Below, one piece after another: positions 51,160 to 59,396 of a stretch of DNA of 64,000 nt. How positions within the stretch are numbered: position 1 is the stretch's first letter; every line of letters starts with the position of its first letter. The DNA is from UBA1369 sp964571725. GTDB taxonomy: Bacteria > Patescibacteriota > Gracilibacteria > UBA1369. The DNA is taken from positions 1 through 64,000 of the forward strand of contig CAZNDB010000003.1 in NCBI GenBank assembly GCA_964571725.1. Reading direction: 5' to 3'. A program made the position numbers and the translations under genes. The notes under the pieces were generated by a model that was not told the DNA's origin, ran no database searches, and saw only the letters and a list, made by a program, of their open reading frames with translations.

Positions 51160-52770
51160 ATGAAAAAATTTAATCAGCTCGCTTCATTTGGATTGGCAGC
51201 AGCCCTCTCCGCCAATGCTTGCGGGGGACGCGCCCAATCTTCCGACACTGATCTAAACAGTACAATTCCCGATAATGATGGAGGGAAAAATGGCAGTGGT
51301 GGAAACGAAGCCGGTCTGGGCGGTCAGGGCGGATCAGTCGCCCAACCGGGAACTTTGACCGTCCGAAACGATCTGACTATTCCTGAGCTTGTCGGTACTC
51401 AAAACGAAGCACTGACCGCCAGCCTCAGAGTGGACACGGATAACATCGAAGATCAGCTCATCAAAAGCATCAGATTAAAGGTCCGAGCCACGGGATGCGA
51501 AGGAACCGGCATATCGGGCCAAGTAAAATTATTCGCGGAAGGAAACGATACTCCGGTTGCCACCGGACAATTCGAGGAACAAGGCGGATATCTGGGTTAT
51601 CTAAATTTTTCTTTTCCAACCCCCTACCATATTACCAGAGGAAACAGCGAATTTTTTCAGATTACTGCTGATCACGAAGCCAACTGCTGCCATTATGGTC
51701 TGGACACTTTTCTGGAAAAGGCTTCTGACCTGTCTGCAATCGGCAGCACCTATAGTTCAGCTACGGAAATAATTAATCAATACTCCGAAACCGATACCCA
51801 CTCGGTATTGAACGTATGGGCAGGAAGCGTTTTTATTGATTACGAAGGCCCCGCAGCAATGAATATCCCGATCGGCACAAACGAAGTCCCCTGTCTGGAT
51901 GCCGTCATTTTCAACTGTAACCCGCAGAATCTGATTCTGTCCGATTGGCAAACCAAACTGGAAATAATGAACGGAGACGGCCTGGCCGATGAAAAAGATC
52001 TGCTCAACAGTGACACCGCCGCGGCTAATTTTAAACAGATCAAACTCCAGCATAGAGAGCATTCAGGCGTCCCTTTAAACACCCTGCTGGGACCAAACGA
52101 ATTGTATCCCTATGGCTCAGACATATCACAACAAATAGTTCTTTCGGGCACAGCCGAGGTAGCCCCCGCAGAAAGAGTTTTCGTTTCAGTTTCCATCAAT
52201 GTTGAAGACAACCAGGCCTTAATCGGGAATAAAATCCAATGTGTGCTCCAAACCCTGTCAACCATGCCGGAATTTGGCAGTGAAACTCACACCCTGGTGG
52301 CCAAAGATTTTCCCTGCGTAACTGTCGAAAGGAACAATGTGCCGGACGGTTCTGTTTTGGCTAAAGGCAGTACGGACGAAAATCTCGGCTGCTGGAATTT
52401 TGCCAATTCCTGCCAGCAAACCAACCTGATGTCACTCACCATGGAACACATCGGCACCGGGAATTATACCGACATAAATTCTCTGAGACTTTTTATTTAT
52501 GATATAGCTCTTTCGGACTTTACCGAAATAAATCAGAACAACGGACAGGTGACTTTTGACAATCTGACGCTGGATAACAATAACGGCATTAACATCGGCC
52601 CCACTGAAGTAAAAACCTTATGCAGTCATGGCAATATCAGTTCCAATGCTGATACAGGGGCACAACACGGGTTAGAGATTCCTGGCTCCGCAAGTCTGGT
52701 TTTAAATCCGTCAGTACAAGCCGGCGGAGAATTCCCGGTGCAGGGACCTATATTTACTGTTACTCAATAA
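51160..52770 (+). CDS. Large lipoprotein, hypothetical
   Basis: A 536-aa exported protein. The signal peptide ends in a lipobox-like LSANAC (cysteine near residue 21), followed by a Gly/Ser/Asp-rich linker (GGKNGSGGNEAGLGGQGG). The rest is beta-rich with many Asn and Thr, and several cysteines (NCCHYG, CLDAVIFNC, CWNFANSC) that may form disulfides. No domain family is recognised. Lipid attachment would place it on the outer face of the membrane. Confidence 0.75.
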   Translation: MKKFNQLASFGLAAALSANACGGRAQSSDTDLNSTIPDNDGGKNGSGGNEAGLGGQGGSVAQPGTLTVRNDLTIPELVGTQNEALTASLRVDTDNIEDQLIKSIRLKVRATGCEGTGISGQVKLFAEGNDTPVATGQFEEQGGYLGYLNFSFPTPYHITRGNSEFFQITADHEANCCHYGLDTFLEKASDLSAIGSTYSSATEIINQYSETDTHSVLNVWAGSVFIDYEGPAAMNIPIGTNEVPCLDAVIFNCNPQNLILSDWQTKLEIMNGDGLADEKDLLNSDTAAANFKQIKLQHREHSGVPLNTLLGPNELYPYGSDISQQIVLSGTAEVAPAERVFVSVSINVEDNQALIGNKIQCVLQTLSTMPEFGSETHTLVAKDFPCVTVERNNVPDGSVLAKGSTDENLGCWNFANSCQQTNLMSLTMEHIGTGNYTDINSLRLFIYDIALSDFTEINQNNGQVTFDNLTLDNNNGINIGPTEVKTLCSHGNISSNADTGAQHGLEIPGSASLVLNPSVQAGGEFPVQGPIFTVTQ

Positions 52771-52775
52771 TCCCG

Positions 52776-53003
52776 TCAGGGATAACAGTGATTAATATCC
52801 GCAATTGCCTCCAGCGATTGGCGCAGTTTTACGGACTCCAGATAGCCACCAATGGCCAAACCGCAGCAAAAAGAGGCGGATAAAGCCAACAGCGCCAGTA
52901 AAACCAGTATAGCCCAGATCCACCTTTGGACCGGGTTCACCGCGCCTCGTTGCAAATTTTTCCCAGCCCCTCTCCCCTCATTTTCCATTGCTTTTTGAGT
53001 CAT
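52776..53003 (-). CDS. Small single-pass membrane protein
   Basis: A 75-aa protein with a basic N terminus and one hydrophobic segment at about residues 28-50 (IWAILVLLALLALSASFCCG), and a short tail ending in NHCYP. It is convergent with the lipoprotein gene and divergent from the methyltransferase gene. Function is unknown. Confidence 0.5.
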   Translation of the reverse strand: MTQKAMENEGRGAGKNLQRGAVNPVQRWIWAILVLLALLALSASFCCGLAIGGYLESVKLRQSLEAIADINHCYP

Positions 53004-53032
53004 TTTAAGAGAAAGATAGGTTGAATTGTTTT

Positions 53033-54259
53033 ATGAATATGATTAAATACATCTTTTTTCTGGGCAGAAAGCCCCTTTTATCGCTGGCAGAGCTGGTTTC
53101 CGTGCTCCCGGCCGATACCCAATATCTGGCCCTGCAGAATGAATTTCTGGCTGTGGGACTTAAAGAAGAAATCACCGCCCCCCAAGAACTGATGGACCGT
53201 CTGGGCGGTACCACCAAAATTGTAAAAATCGAGCTGGAAAGCCGCTCCGGACAATTGGCTCAAATGATCAGCGATCTGGCCGTCGAGAAATTTCAGGGCC
53301 GCACCGATAAGATCCGCTATGCGATTTCCCTGCACAGTATGAAGGGTGTTCCTGAACAGTTGCTGAAAAATTCCTTAATGCTGACTAAGAAAAAACTGAA
53401 AGCCGCGGGACTGTCCAGCCGCTTTGTAAACAATAACTTCCAAAATCCTCCGACCGCCCTGGTTATGGGGGAAAATCTGCTCCAGAAAGGCGCCGAATTC
53501 AACGGCGTGGAATTCAGCAGCGAATGGCAGCTGGGCACCACCATAGCTCTGCAAAACATCACCAATTATTCCGTCCGCGACTACGAAAGACCGGAAAGAG
53601 ACCCCAGGTTGGGCATGCTACCGCCCAAACTGGCCCAGATTATGATCAATCTCTCCGGAGCCCCCGCCGGTTCCAGCATCTATGATCCTTTCTGCGGCAT
53701 CGGCACCATCCTGATGGAGGGGCTTCTCATGAACATTGACGTGATCGGCTCCGACCTTTCCCGCGAAAACATCGACAAATGTCATAAAAACCTGGAATGG
53801 CTGAGCAAACAAACCCCCATTAAAGCCAAAATGAAGCTGTTCAGCAAAGACGCCACTAAAATCACCAAATCCGACCTGCCTGAATCTGTGGCCGCCGTAG
53901 TCAGCGAAACATTCCTGGGCCCCCCGGTCAGTCGCACTCCTTCCACCAGCCAAATCGAGGAAACCCAGGCCATGGTGGAAAATCTGCTGGCAGGTTTTCT
54001 GACCAATTTGAAACCCTTACTCGCCCCGGAAGCCCGGGTGGTATTGACCCTGCTGGCCTATCGCGACGGCCGGGATTACCTGACCATGGAAAGACTGCAT
54101 CAGCATCTGGAAAAATTTGGTTTCCAGAAAGAACCACTGCTGCCGGAAAATGTCATCAAAGAACTGAACCTCAATCCCACGGTCAGCGAAACCATGATCT
54201 ACGAGCGCCCGGACCAAACCGTCTGCCGCGAAATTGTCAGATTGAAGCCATTGATCTAG
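53033..54259 (+). CDS. THUMP/Trm11-like RNA methyltransferase
   Basis: From the ATG at 53033 the protein is 408 aa. The C-terminal SAM domain carries YDPFCGIGTILMEGLL and VIGSDLSRENI. In this fold these motifs are typical of Trm11/TrmG10-type guanosine-N2 methyltransferases acting on tRNA, and the N-terminal 170 residues would be the RNA-binding part. The later SETFLGPPVSRTPS replaces the usual DPPY-like motif. An exact tRNA target cannot be assigned. Confidence 0.82.
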   Translation: MNMIKYIFFLGRKPLLSLAELVSVLPADTQYLALQNEFLAVGLKEEITAPQELMDRLGGTTKIVKIELESRSGQLAQMISDLAVEKFQGRTDKIRYAISLHSMKGVPEQLLKNSLMLTKKKLKAAGLSSRFVNNNFQNPPTALVMGENLLQKGAEFNGVEFSSEWQLGTTIALQNITNYSVRDYERPERDPRLGMLPPKLAQIMINLSGAPAGSSIYDPFCGIGTILMEGLLMNIDVIGSDLSRENIDKCHKNLEWLSKQTPIKAKMKLFSKDATKITKSDLPESVAAVVSETFLGPPVSRTPSTSQIEETQAMVENLLAGFLTNLKPLLAPEARVVLTLLAYRDGRDYLTMERLHQHLEKFGFQKEPLLPENVIKELNLNPTVSETMIYERPDQTVCREIVRLKPLI

Positions 54260-54324
54260 GCCCATATAAACACATCAGCACACCCCTCACCAAGCTTGAC
54301 TCCCGCGTCAACTGTTACATTTTG

Positions 54325-54342
54325 CATGGTCACGTGACCATG
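54325..54342. repeat. Perfect 18-bp palindrome
   Basis: CATGGTCACGTGACCATG reads the same on both strands. It lies in the 210-bp gap between the methyltransferase gene and tRNA-Asn, where no gene is seen. It could be an operator for a dimeric regulator. Confidence 0.9.
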
Positions 54343-54381
54343 TTGCCCGGCATCAATTGTTAATTTTACCGCGAAAAAACA

Positions 54382-54409
54382 TTGCCATTGCCGGATTTTT
54401 TGCTATATT
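54382..54409 (+). promoter_or_regulatory. Promoter candidate for tRNA-Asn
   Basis: TTGCCA (54382-54387) and TATATT (54404-54409) are spaced 16 bp apart, about 60 bp upstream of the tRNA 5' end. It is a moderate match. Confidence 0.4.
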
Positions 54410-54469
54410 AAATGCGCTCTGTTCGACTGTTCCAAAAACAGAGTTCGTTCCTCGCACAAGCAGATGTAT

Positions 54470-54792
54470 TCCCCTGTAGCTCAGTGGTAGAGCAACCGGC
54501 TGTGACAATAAACGCAGCTTTCAGGTAAAAGCCTGATTGAAACTCGTTGGGATAACGGTGAAAGCTAACCCCCGCCTCGGACTTCGGTCCCCCGCGCGGC
54601 ATGCCAATACCGTGGGAACCTTCCTTAGCCTCAAAACTTCGGAGGGGCGCCGTAGAGACTAGATACCGACGCGCCTAACATGCCATTTCCAACCCTTATG
54701 GCATTACGGCGAAGATATAGTCCACGCCTTATGGAAACATAAGAATAAGTGTAACCGGTAGGTCATTGGTTCGAGCCCAATCGGGGGAGCCA
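54470..54792 (+). tRNA. tRNA-Asn(GTT) interrupted by a group I intron
   Basis: The 5' exon is 54470-54503 and the 3' exon 54752-54792, with encoded CCA. Joined, they give acceptor TCCCCTG with CGGGGGA, D-stem GCTC with GAGC, and anticodon stem ACCGG with CCGGT around loop CTGTTAA, so anticodon GTT. The T-arm is ATTGG TTCGAGC CCAAT. The break falls between the second and third anticodon bases. The 3' exon overlaps the antisense end of the recombinase gene. Confidence 0.93.
54504..54751 (+). ncRNA. Group I self-splicing intron (248 nt, no homing endonuclease)
   Basis: The exon end GGCTGT (54498-54503) pairs with the internal guide GCAGCT (54514-54519), with the required U-G pair at the splice site, and the intron ends in G (54751). 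P2 is CAGG/CCTG. P7 is GACTA (54657-54661) with TAGTC (54718-54722), embedded in the conserved AGAGACTAGAT and AAGATATAGTCC boxes. P8 is ATGCCA/TGGCAT (54680-54685, 54699-54704). P9 is CTTATG-GAAA-CATAAG (54728-54743). No ORF is inside, so it should splice but cannot home by itself. Confidence 0.93.
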
Positions 54793-56619
54793 TTCAGAAA
54801 AACGAGAGCCAAAAGCAACAATTTTGGCTTTTTCCTGACGTTCGTTTGGTTCGAACTCGTGATTTTTCGATACAGCATTCAAGGCTTGCACTGGCGGTTC
54901 TTTGAGTAGTATGTCAAAAGGTTTGCGGAATTCGAAGCGGAGTTTACCGCCCTGCAAATAGATGTGCGAGCTGATACTTTTCAGGATTTCCCGTTTTGTA
55001 GGATTATCTCCTTTTTTAAACGCAAGACTGGCTCTGGAAGCCATATTCAGGAAGGTTTCTGTCTGTTCGACCCAATCGGTATTTTTCTGGTTAAACTTCT
55101 CCAATTGCTGCATGATCTCCTTAATATTTGTTTCCAGCTCCGATTTCTTATTTGCGAAATACTCGGCATCAATCTCTCCAGCAAGCCTCAAATCCACCAG
55201 TTTATCGACTTTCTCCTTGATACGCTTGTGATCTCTCTGCAAAAGCGTCAAAGACTGGTTTTGGACAATCTTATTCTGAAAGTGTTCGTCTTTTAACGTA
55301 CCGATACAGTAGGCATAAACCTCCTCATCCATCGAAAGACGGTTCAACATGTCATCAACCTGTTTTTCCAGCTCAATCACGGGAATAGTTGGTTTTGGTC
55401 TACCATTCGGGTGAAAAGTCTGCGGACAAAATTTCTTTTCCTTATTTTTGCCCGAACAATGGGCATAGCAGTAGCAAGAGCTGTTTTCCAGCGCCTGCCT
55501 GCTCAAAGGCTTCTTACAGTGCTTACAATCGGTAGGAGTTGGACGAGCGGACGAGCAGGTAAACCAAGTTCCACAGTCAGTGCACTTGTATTTGGTCTTT
55601 TCTTCGGTCACAACCGCATGACCACATTCGCCACACAAAATCAGTCCAGCAAAAACAAAGTCCTTGAACTTCGCAGTCGTGCAATGATTCGCGAGACCAC
55701 GCTCTCTCAGAATCCCCTGAACGCGTCTAAACATTTCTTCAGAAATCATCGGTGGATGTTTGCCCTTCACAATAACGTAGTCTTCAAAAATTTCACCCTC
55801 AATTTCACCATTGAGAATCATTGTTTTTAATTCTGGCAAAAGTTTCACATCCTCCTTTTTCCCTATCAGCATTTTGCCCAAATAAAAAACATTCCAGAAC
55901 ATATCGTAATAGGTATTAATGCCCACACGTGCGCCTTCGGGTTTGTTTCTCATTGGCCGTGATCGGAGTCCGAGCTCTTCGGCTTTATCCCTGATTTTTG
56001 GCACAGAATAGGCTCCAGTCGCAAACATTTCCCAGCATTGCTTGATAATTTCCCATCGCTCAGGGTCTTTATCGACCCAACGCTGGCCTTTCTTGTTTCC
56101 AAAATTCAAATAGCCAAGTCGGGCGTTGCCGATCCAATTGCCATCACGAATTTTTCGCTTCAATCCGCGCACAACGTTCTCACCTTTCTGGTCATTTTCC
56201 ATTTTGGCATTCACTACACAATACTGCAGCATGCCCTTTTCAATCGCTCTATTGCCGTAGGTCTGGTTAGACTGAGTAAGGAGATGTTTGATCTTATGTC
56301 CTTCCAAAAGCCTGATAATTTTGTCCATATCACCTAAATTCCTCGAAATACGATCAGGAGCCCAGATCAAAATAACGTCATACTTTCCCCTTTGCGCCTC
56401 TTCGATCATTCTGTTAAAAAGCGGCCTTTCTCCCGAGTTCTTAGCCGAGCAACTTTCTTTAATGATCTCCACAATCTCCATTCTCTCATTGCTGTTTTGT
56501 GCAAATCCATTAGCCCTCTTCACAAAATCCTTCAGCTCAGTTTCCTGATCATCTAGCGATTGTACCTGCCTGTCATCGCTGTCCGAAGACTTGCGACAAT
56601 AGAGAACTGTTCTTTGCAT
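54763..56619 (-). CDS. Large serine recombinase
   Basis: A 618-aa protein. The resolvase domain has VLYCRKSSDSDDRQVQSLDD with the catalytic serine near residue 11-12, and WAPDRISRN. A recombinase domain around residues 165-300 has WIGNARLGYLNFG and KHPPMISEEMFRRVQ. A zinc ribbon has CGECGH and CTDCG with later cysteine pairs. A coiled coil covers about 455-520. The last codons (LPRLGSNQ) are read antisense through the tRNA-Asn T-arm. It would integrate or excise the element. Confidence 0.92.
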   Translation of the reverse strand: MQRTVLYCRKSSDSDDRQVQSLDDQETELKDFVKRANGFAQNSNERMEIVEIIKESCSAKNSGERPLFNRMIEEAQRGKYDVILIWAPDRISRNLGDMDKIIRLLEGHKIKHLLTQSNQTYGNRAIEKGMLQYCVVNAKMENDQKGENVVRGLKRKIRDGNWIGNARLGYLNFGNKKGQRWVDKDPERWEIIKQCWEMFATGAYSVPKIRDKAEELGLRSRPMRNKPEGARVGINTYYDMFWNVFYLGKMLIGKKEDVKLLPELKTMILNGEIEGEIFEDYVIVKGKHPPMISEEMFRRVQGILRERGLANHCTTAKFKDFVFAGLILCGECGHAVVTEEKTKYKCTDCGTWFTCSSARPTPTDCKHCKKPLSRQALENSSCYCYAHCSGKNKEKKFCPQTFHPNGRPKPTIPVIELEKQVDDMLNRLSMDEEVYAYCIGTLKDEHFQNKIVQNQSLTLLQRDHKRIKEKVDKLVDLRLAGEIDAEYFANKKSELETNIKEIMQQLEKFNQKNTDWVEQTETFLNMASRASLAFKKGDNPTKREILKSISSHIYLQGGKLRFEFRKPFDILLKEPPVQALNAVSKNHEFEPNERQEKAKIVAFGSRFSEWLPRLGSNQ

Positions 56620-56766
56620 ATATATCTTTAGTTACCAACACAATGCTCTAAACGACACAAATATCCAGTGAATAAGCCATAATCCCTCAATACCCTCCTC
56701 TACCCTTGTGATGACAACCTCCTGTTCCTCTCTTAAAACTTGAATCACTGGCCATATTTGCTACTT

Positions 56767-57006
56767 TCAAAAACTATCGGCATGAAGCAACACTTTTGCC
56801 TTTTTAATGGCCAGAATAAAATCCTGCACATTCACAGTTTCATTCCTCCAAAAAGCCTGAACGCCGTCCTCAAGCTCAGTTGAACTTTCAAAATAAAATT
56901 GGCACTTGCTCGGATTATTTCTCTCAATTTGTTTAACCACGAAACCGTGTGCTAACAACCAAACAAACAGGTACCAATCGGCGGTGTGAAAAAATGTGTT
57001 GTTCAT
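56767..57006 (-). CDS. DUF5659-like small protein
   Basis: A 79-aa protein with DWYLFVWLLAHGFVVKQIER, then KCQFYFESSTELEDGVQAFW and a C-terminal IKKAKVLLHAD. This resembles the DUF5659 family often found beside recombinases in CPR genomes. It is probably cotranscribed with the recombinase gene 147 bp downstream. Function is unknown; a DNA-binding helper role is possible. Confidence 0.7.
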   Translation of the reverse strand: MNNTFFHTADWYLFVWLLAHGFVVKQIERNNPSKCQFYFESSTELEDGVQAFWRNETVNVQDFILAIKKAKVLLHADSF

Positions 57007-57016
57007 GTGAAAAAAA

Positions 57017-57187
57017 TTAAGAAACTTTGCTGACAGCCATAAAAAAGCGCTTCAGATTAAAATGAATTTCAAACAAATCCTCATCGCTGAGTTCATGCCC
57101 GTATTTAGGCTCAAAAAGGCCACGCAATTCGTTCTTTTGCGTGTCTGTAAGGGTTCCTGCAGTATGTGATTCTTCATGTGTATTCAT
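57017..57187 (-). CDS. 56-aa acidic protein of the recombinase cluster
   Basis: An ATG at 57187 opens a 56-codon frame ending at 57017. The protein starts MNTHEESHTAGTL and contains LRGLFEPKYGHELSDEDLFE and IHFNLKRFFMAV. It is 10 bp upstream of the DUF5659-like gene and 18 bp downstream of the HTH gene on the same strand, the spacing expected in an operon. No family is recognised. Confidence 0.7.
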   Translation of the reverse strand: MNTHEESHTAGTLTDTQKNELRGLFEPKYGHELSDEDLFEIHFNLKRFFMAVSKVS

Positions 57188-57205
57188 TATTTATGTGCGT
57201 ACGGG

Positions 57206-57559
57206 TCAAAAATCGTCCAACTTCAAAAGATCAGCCAAAACCTTGGTCGGGTCTTCAGTCTGCATTTGAAGTCTTTGAATGTACTTTCTGCTTCTGGACT
57301 GCAGATAAAAGCGGATCATGTTCGGGTCTTTGTGGACAATTATGTATTCCGCCAACCTATCCTCGGCAATGATGCCAATCTCGACATCCCGAATTTCCTC
57401 AGACAACTGGTAAAATTCGGAATCATCGTTCTGCCAGCGATAAAAAGTCATCGGCGAAACATCCGCTTCCTTGCATGCAAGCGTCACAATTCCCCGACGT
57501 TTTTTCAGCGCCTCAAGAAACTTCTTTTTTGCCTTTATTGTATGCTGTTTTCCCAACAT
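57206..57559 (-). CDS. HTH protein (phage terminase small subunit-like)
   Basis: From the ATG at 57559 the protein is 117 aa; longer frames to 57607 run into a hairpin. KKFLEALKKRRGIVTLACKE followed by ADVSPMTFYRWQNDD is a helix-turn-helix similar to that of terminase small subunits and transposase-associated HTHs. The C-terminal half (DRLAEYIIVHKDPNMIRFYL) resembles small terminase-like proteins. It leads the operon that ends with the recombinase. Confidence 0.7.
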   Translation of the reverse strand: MLGKQHTIKAKKKFLEALKKRRGIVTLACKEADVSPMTFYRWQNDDSEFYQLSEEIRDVEIGIIAEDRLAEYIIVHKDPNMIRFYLQSRSRKYIQRLQMQTEDPTKVLADLLKLDDF

Positions 57560-57588
57560 AGCCTGTCCGTATAACATTTGTAACATTC

Positions 57589-57670
57589 GTAGGATTTTGA
57601 GACACAAAAAAAGGCCAGTTTTTTGCCCACGAAACGTGGACGAACTGGTCTTTGAGACTCAAAATCTTAC
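57589..57670. repeat. Long imperfect hairpin between OLD-like gene and recombinase operon
   Basis: The arm at 57589-57620 (GTAGGATTTTGAG...CCAGTT) is complementary to 57643-57670 (AACTGG...CTCAAAATCTTAC) with a few mismatches, and a small inner hairpin CCACG/CGTGG closes the loop. T-rich ends on both strands make it a likely terminator for the OLD-like gene and a boundary for the HTH operon promoter. Confidence 0.75.
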
Positions 57671-57711
57671 GAGGTAATTATACTAATTTGGAACAGGGAT
57701 GCAAGAAAAAG

Positions 57712-59376
57712 TTATTCCTTATTCGCCAGCCATTTAATAATTGGCTTAATAAAATCTGGAACAGAATAAGCAACATCTTGAGCAATCAATCTGGCTTTTA
57801 TAGCCTTTGATGTTTTTGGATATTTTTGACAAGCAGCCTGATAAACAGTTTCTGTAAAAGCTTTTTTCAATTCCTCCTCATAGTTTTTCTCAAATTTCCA
57901 AACCTTTGCGCCTTTTTTTGAATACCCATCCAGCAACTGATTGAATTCTTTTTCCTCCTGTTTATCACTAAAATCAGATGAATCGGTGTCGTAAATAATT
58001 CCAGTAGGTATATCGAAAGAAAGAGCAACATCAGCCAACATCTGAAGATTCCTTTTTCCACCAACTTCTACAATTGTTCCGCCAGCTTCGTCAAAATCCA
58101 AAACCTCTCTTATCGCATATTCAGGCAATGCCAATTTCTCGGTATCCCCTTCTACAAAAAGTACTCTTTTTGCGAAGAAAAATTCGCTTCTTTCTGGATC
58201 AAGCTCTTTTCTGAGTTTCTGCTCAAGTTCTGGCGTTTTTGGAAGAGAGGTCTTTCGCCTCTTTGTGCCACTTTCATTTTTACTCACCAAAATTATTTCA
58301 TCGTATTCTGGAATTGTTACGAAATGGGGAGAATGCGTCGTGTAAATGACCTGATTCGTTGCCCCAATTTTGCGTATAGTTTTATATAAAGATCGCTGCA
58401 TTTGTGGATGCAAAAACATCTCTGGTTCCTCAATAAGAAAAACTGCACCTGATTTTTTTCTTTCCTCAAAAGCCTTAAGAATTGCAATCACCAATGCGTT
58501 TTGAAAACCTCCTCCTAACTCCGTAGCATTAAGACTAAAACCATTTTCCTCGACAAAAATATTTAAAGATTTATAAAAATCCAAAGATGTTAATGGCTGA
58601 AAAAAGACATTTACTCCAGAGTTCGCAGGGTCTATGCCAAGCTGCAACAAGGCATTATCCCGAATACTCTTTTCAAGAGCTAAAAAATCTTCTGTTTTCA
58701 AGGATTCAATAGCTGCCTTAATACACTGATTAAATCTTTCAACTCTTGTCACATCTACTTGCTGCCCTTGAGCATTTTTTACAGATATTTTATTTTCTGG
58801 ACTTTGGAAATCACGATCGACATCATGAAGCAACGCTGCAAGTAAAGAATTTTTAGCATCAGGAAGATGATATCTCAATTCTCTATTGGCTCTGATGTAA
58901 ACGACAGGTATGGCCTCCTGAACATCCTGCGGAATCGAGGTGAGCGGCTGGTACTGTCTTTTTTCACCTTTTTGAGGTTTCTTGGCCAAAATCTGAACGG
59001 GCTTATCATCAGCGGTTAAGCACTTCTTCTCCAATCTTCTTTCTCCTGCATGCTCACCGATTTTATATTTTGTGTACCTAAAGGCAATTTTTGGTATATC
59101 AATCGCCTCAACGCCTTTGTATTGCTCATATTTATACGGCTCTTCAAATTCAACCTCAATATCAATATCTTTTTCCTGATCATTTTGATAAAGATCATTC
59201 TCGGCAAAAGAATTTACTGTAACCCAATCTTTCCCAAGTACAGACCATATAGCATTTAGAATATTTGTTTTTCCAACATTATTTGAGCCTATCAGGGCAT
59301 TAACGTTTCCAAGTTCGAGCTCAATTGCGTCATTAACTGAACGATAACCCTCAATTCTAATTCTTTTAATTTTCAT
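57712..59376 (-). CDS. OLD-like ATPase with TOPRIM nuclease domain
   Basis: A 554-aa protein starting with an ABC-type ATPase. Walker A GSNNVGKTNILNAIW is near residue 30. ELGGGFQNALVIAIL occupies the signature position, FLIEEPEMFLHPQMQ is Walker B, and YTTHSPHF is the switch histidine. The C-terminal TOPRIM part has RVLFVEGDTEKLALP and GIIYDTDSSDFSD acidic clusters. OLD proteins are nucleases in anti-phage systems such as Gabija. No UvrD-like GajB is adjacent; instead it sits 20 bp from hsdR. Confidence 0.9.
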   Translation of the reverse strand: MKIKRIRIEGYRSVNDAIELELGNVNALIGSNNVGKTNILNAIWSVLGKDWVTVNSFAENDLYQNDQEKDIDIEVEFEEPYKYEQYKGVEAIDIPKIAFRYTKYKIGEHAGERRLEKKCLTADDKPVQILAKKPQKGEKRQYQPLTSIPQDVQEAIPVVYIRANRELRYHLPDAKNSLLAALLHDVDRDFQSPENKISVKNAQGQQVDVTRVERFNQCIKAAIESLKTEDFLALEKSIRDNALLQLGIDPANSGVNVFFQPLTSLDFYKSLNIFVEENGFSLNATELGGGFQNALVIAILKAFEERKKSGAVFLIEEPEMFLHPQMQRSLYKTIRKIGATNQVIYTTHSPHFVTIPEYDEIILVSKNESGTKRRKTSLPKTPELEQKLRKELDPERSEFFFAKRVLFVEGDTEKLALPEYAIREVLDFDEAGGTIVEVGGKRNLQMLADVALSFDIPTGIIYDTDSSDFSDKQEEKEFNQLLDGYSKKGAKVWKFEKNYEEELKKAFTETVYQAACQKYPKTSKAIKARLIAQDVAYSVPDFIKPIIKWLANKE

Positions 59377-59396
59377 ATAATGTTGAAAATTTAAAA

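Noticed and set aside
54408..54602. ORF on the minus strand over the tRNA-Asn 5' exon
   Set aside because: It is antisense to the tRNA and intron and has no protein-like features.
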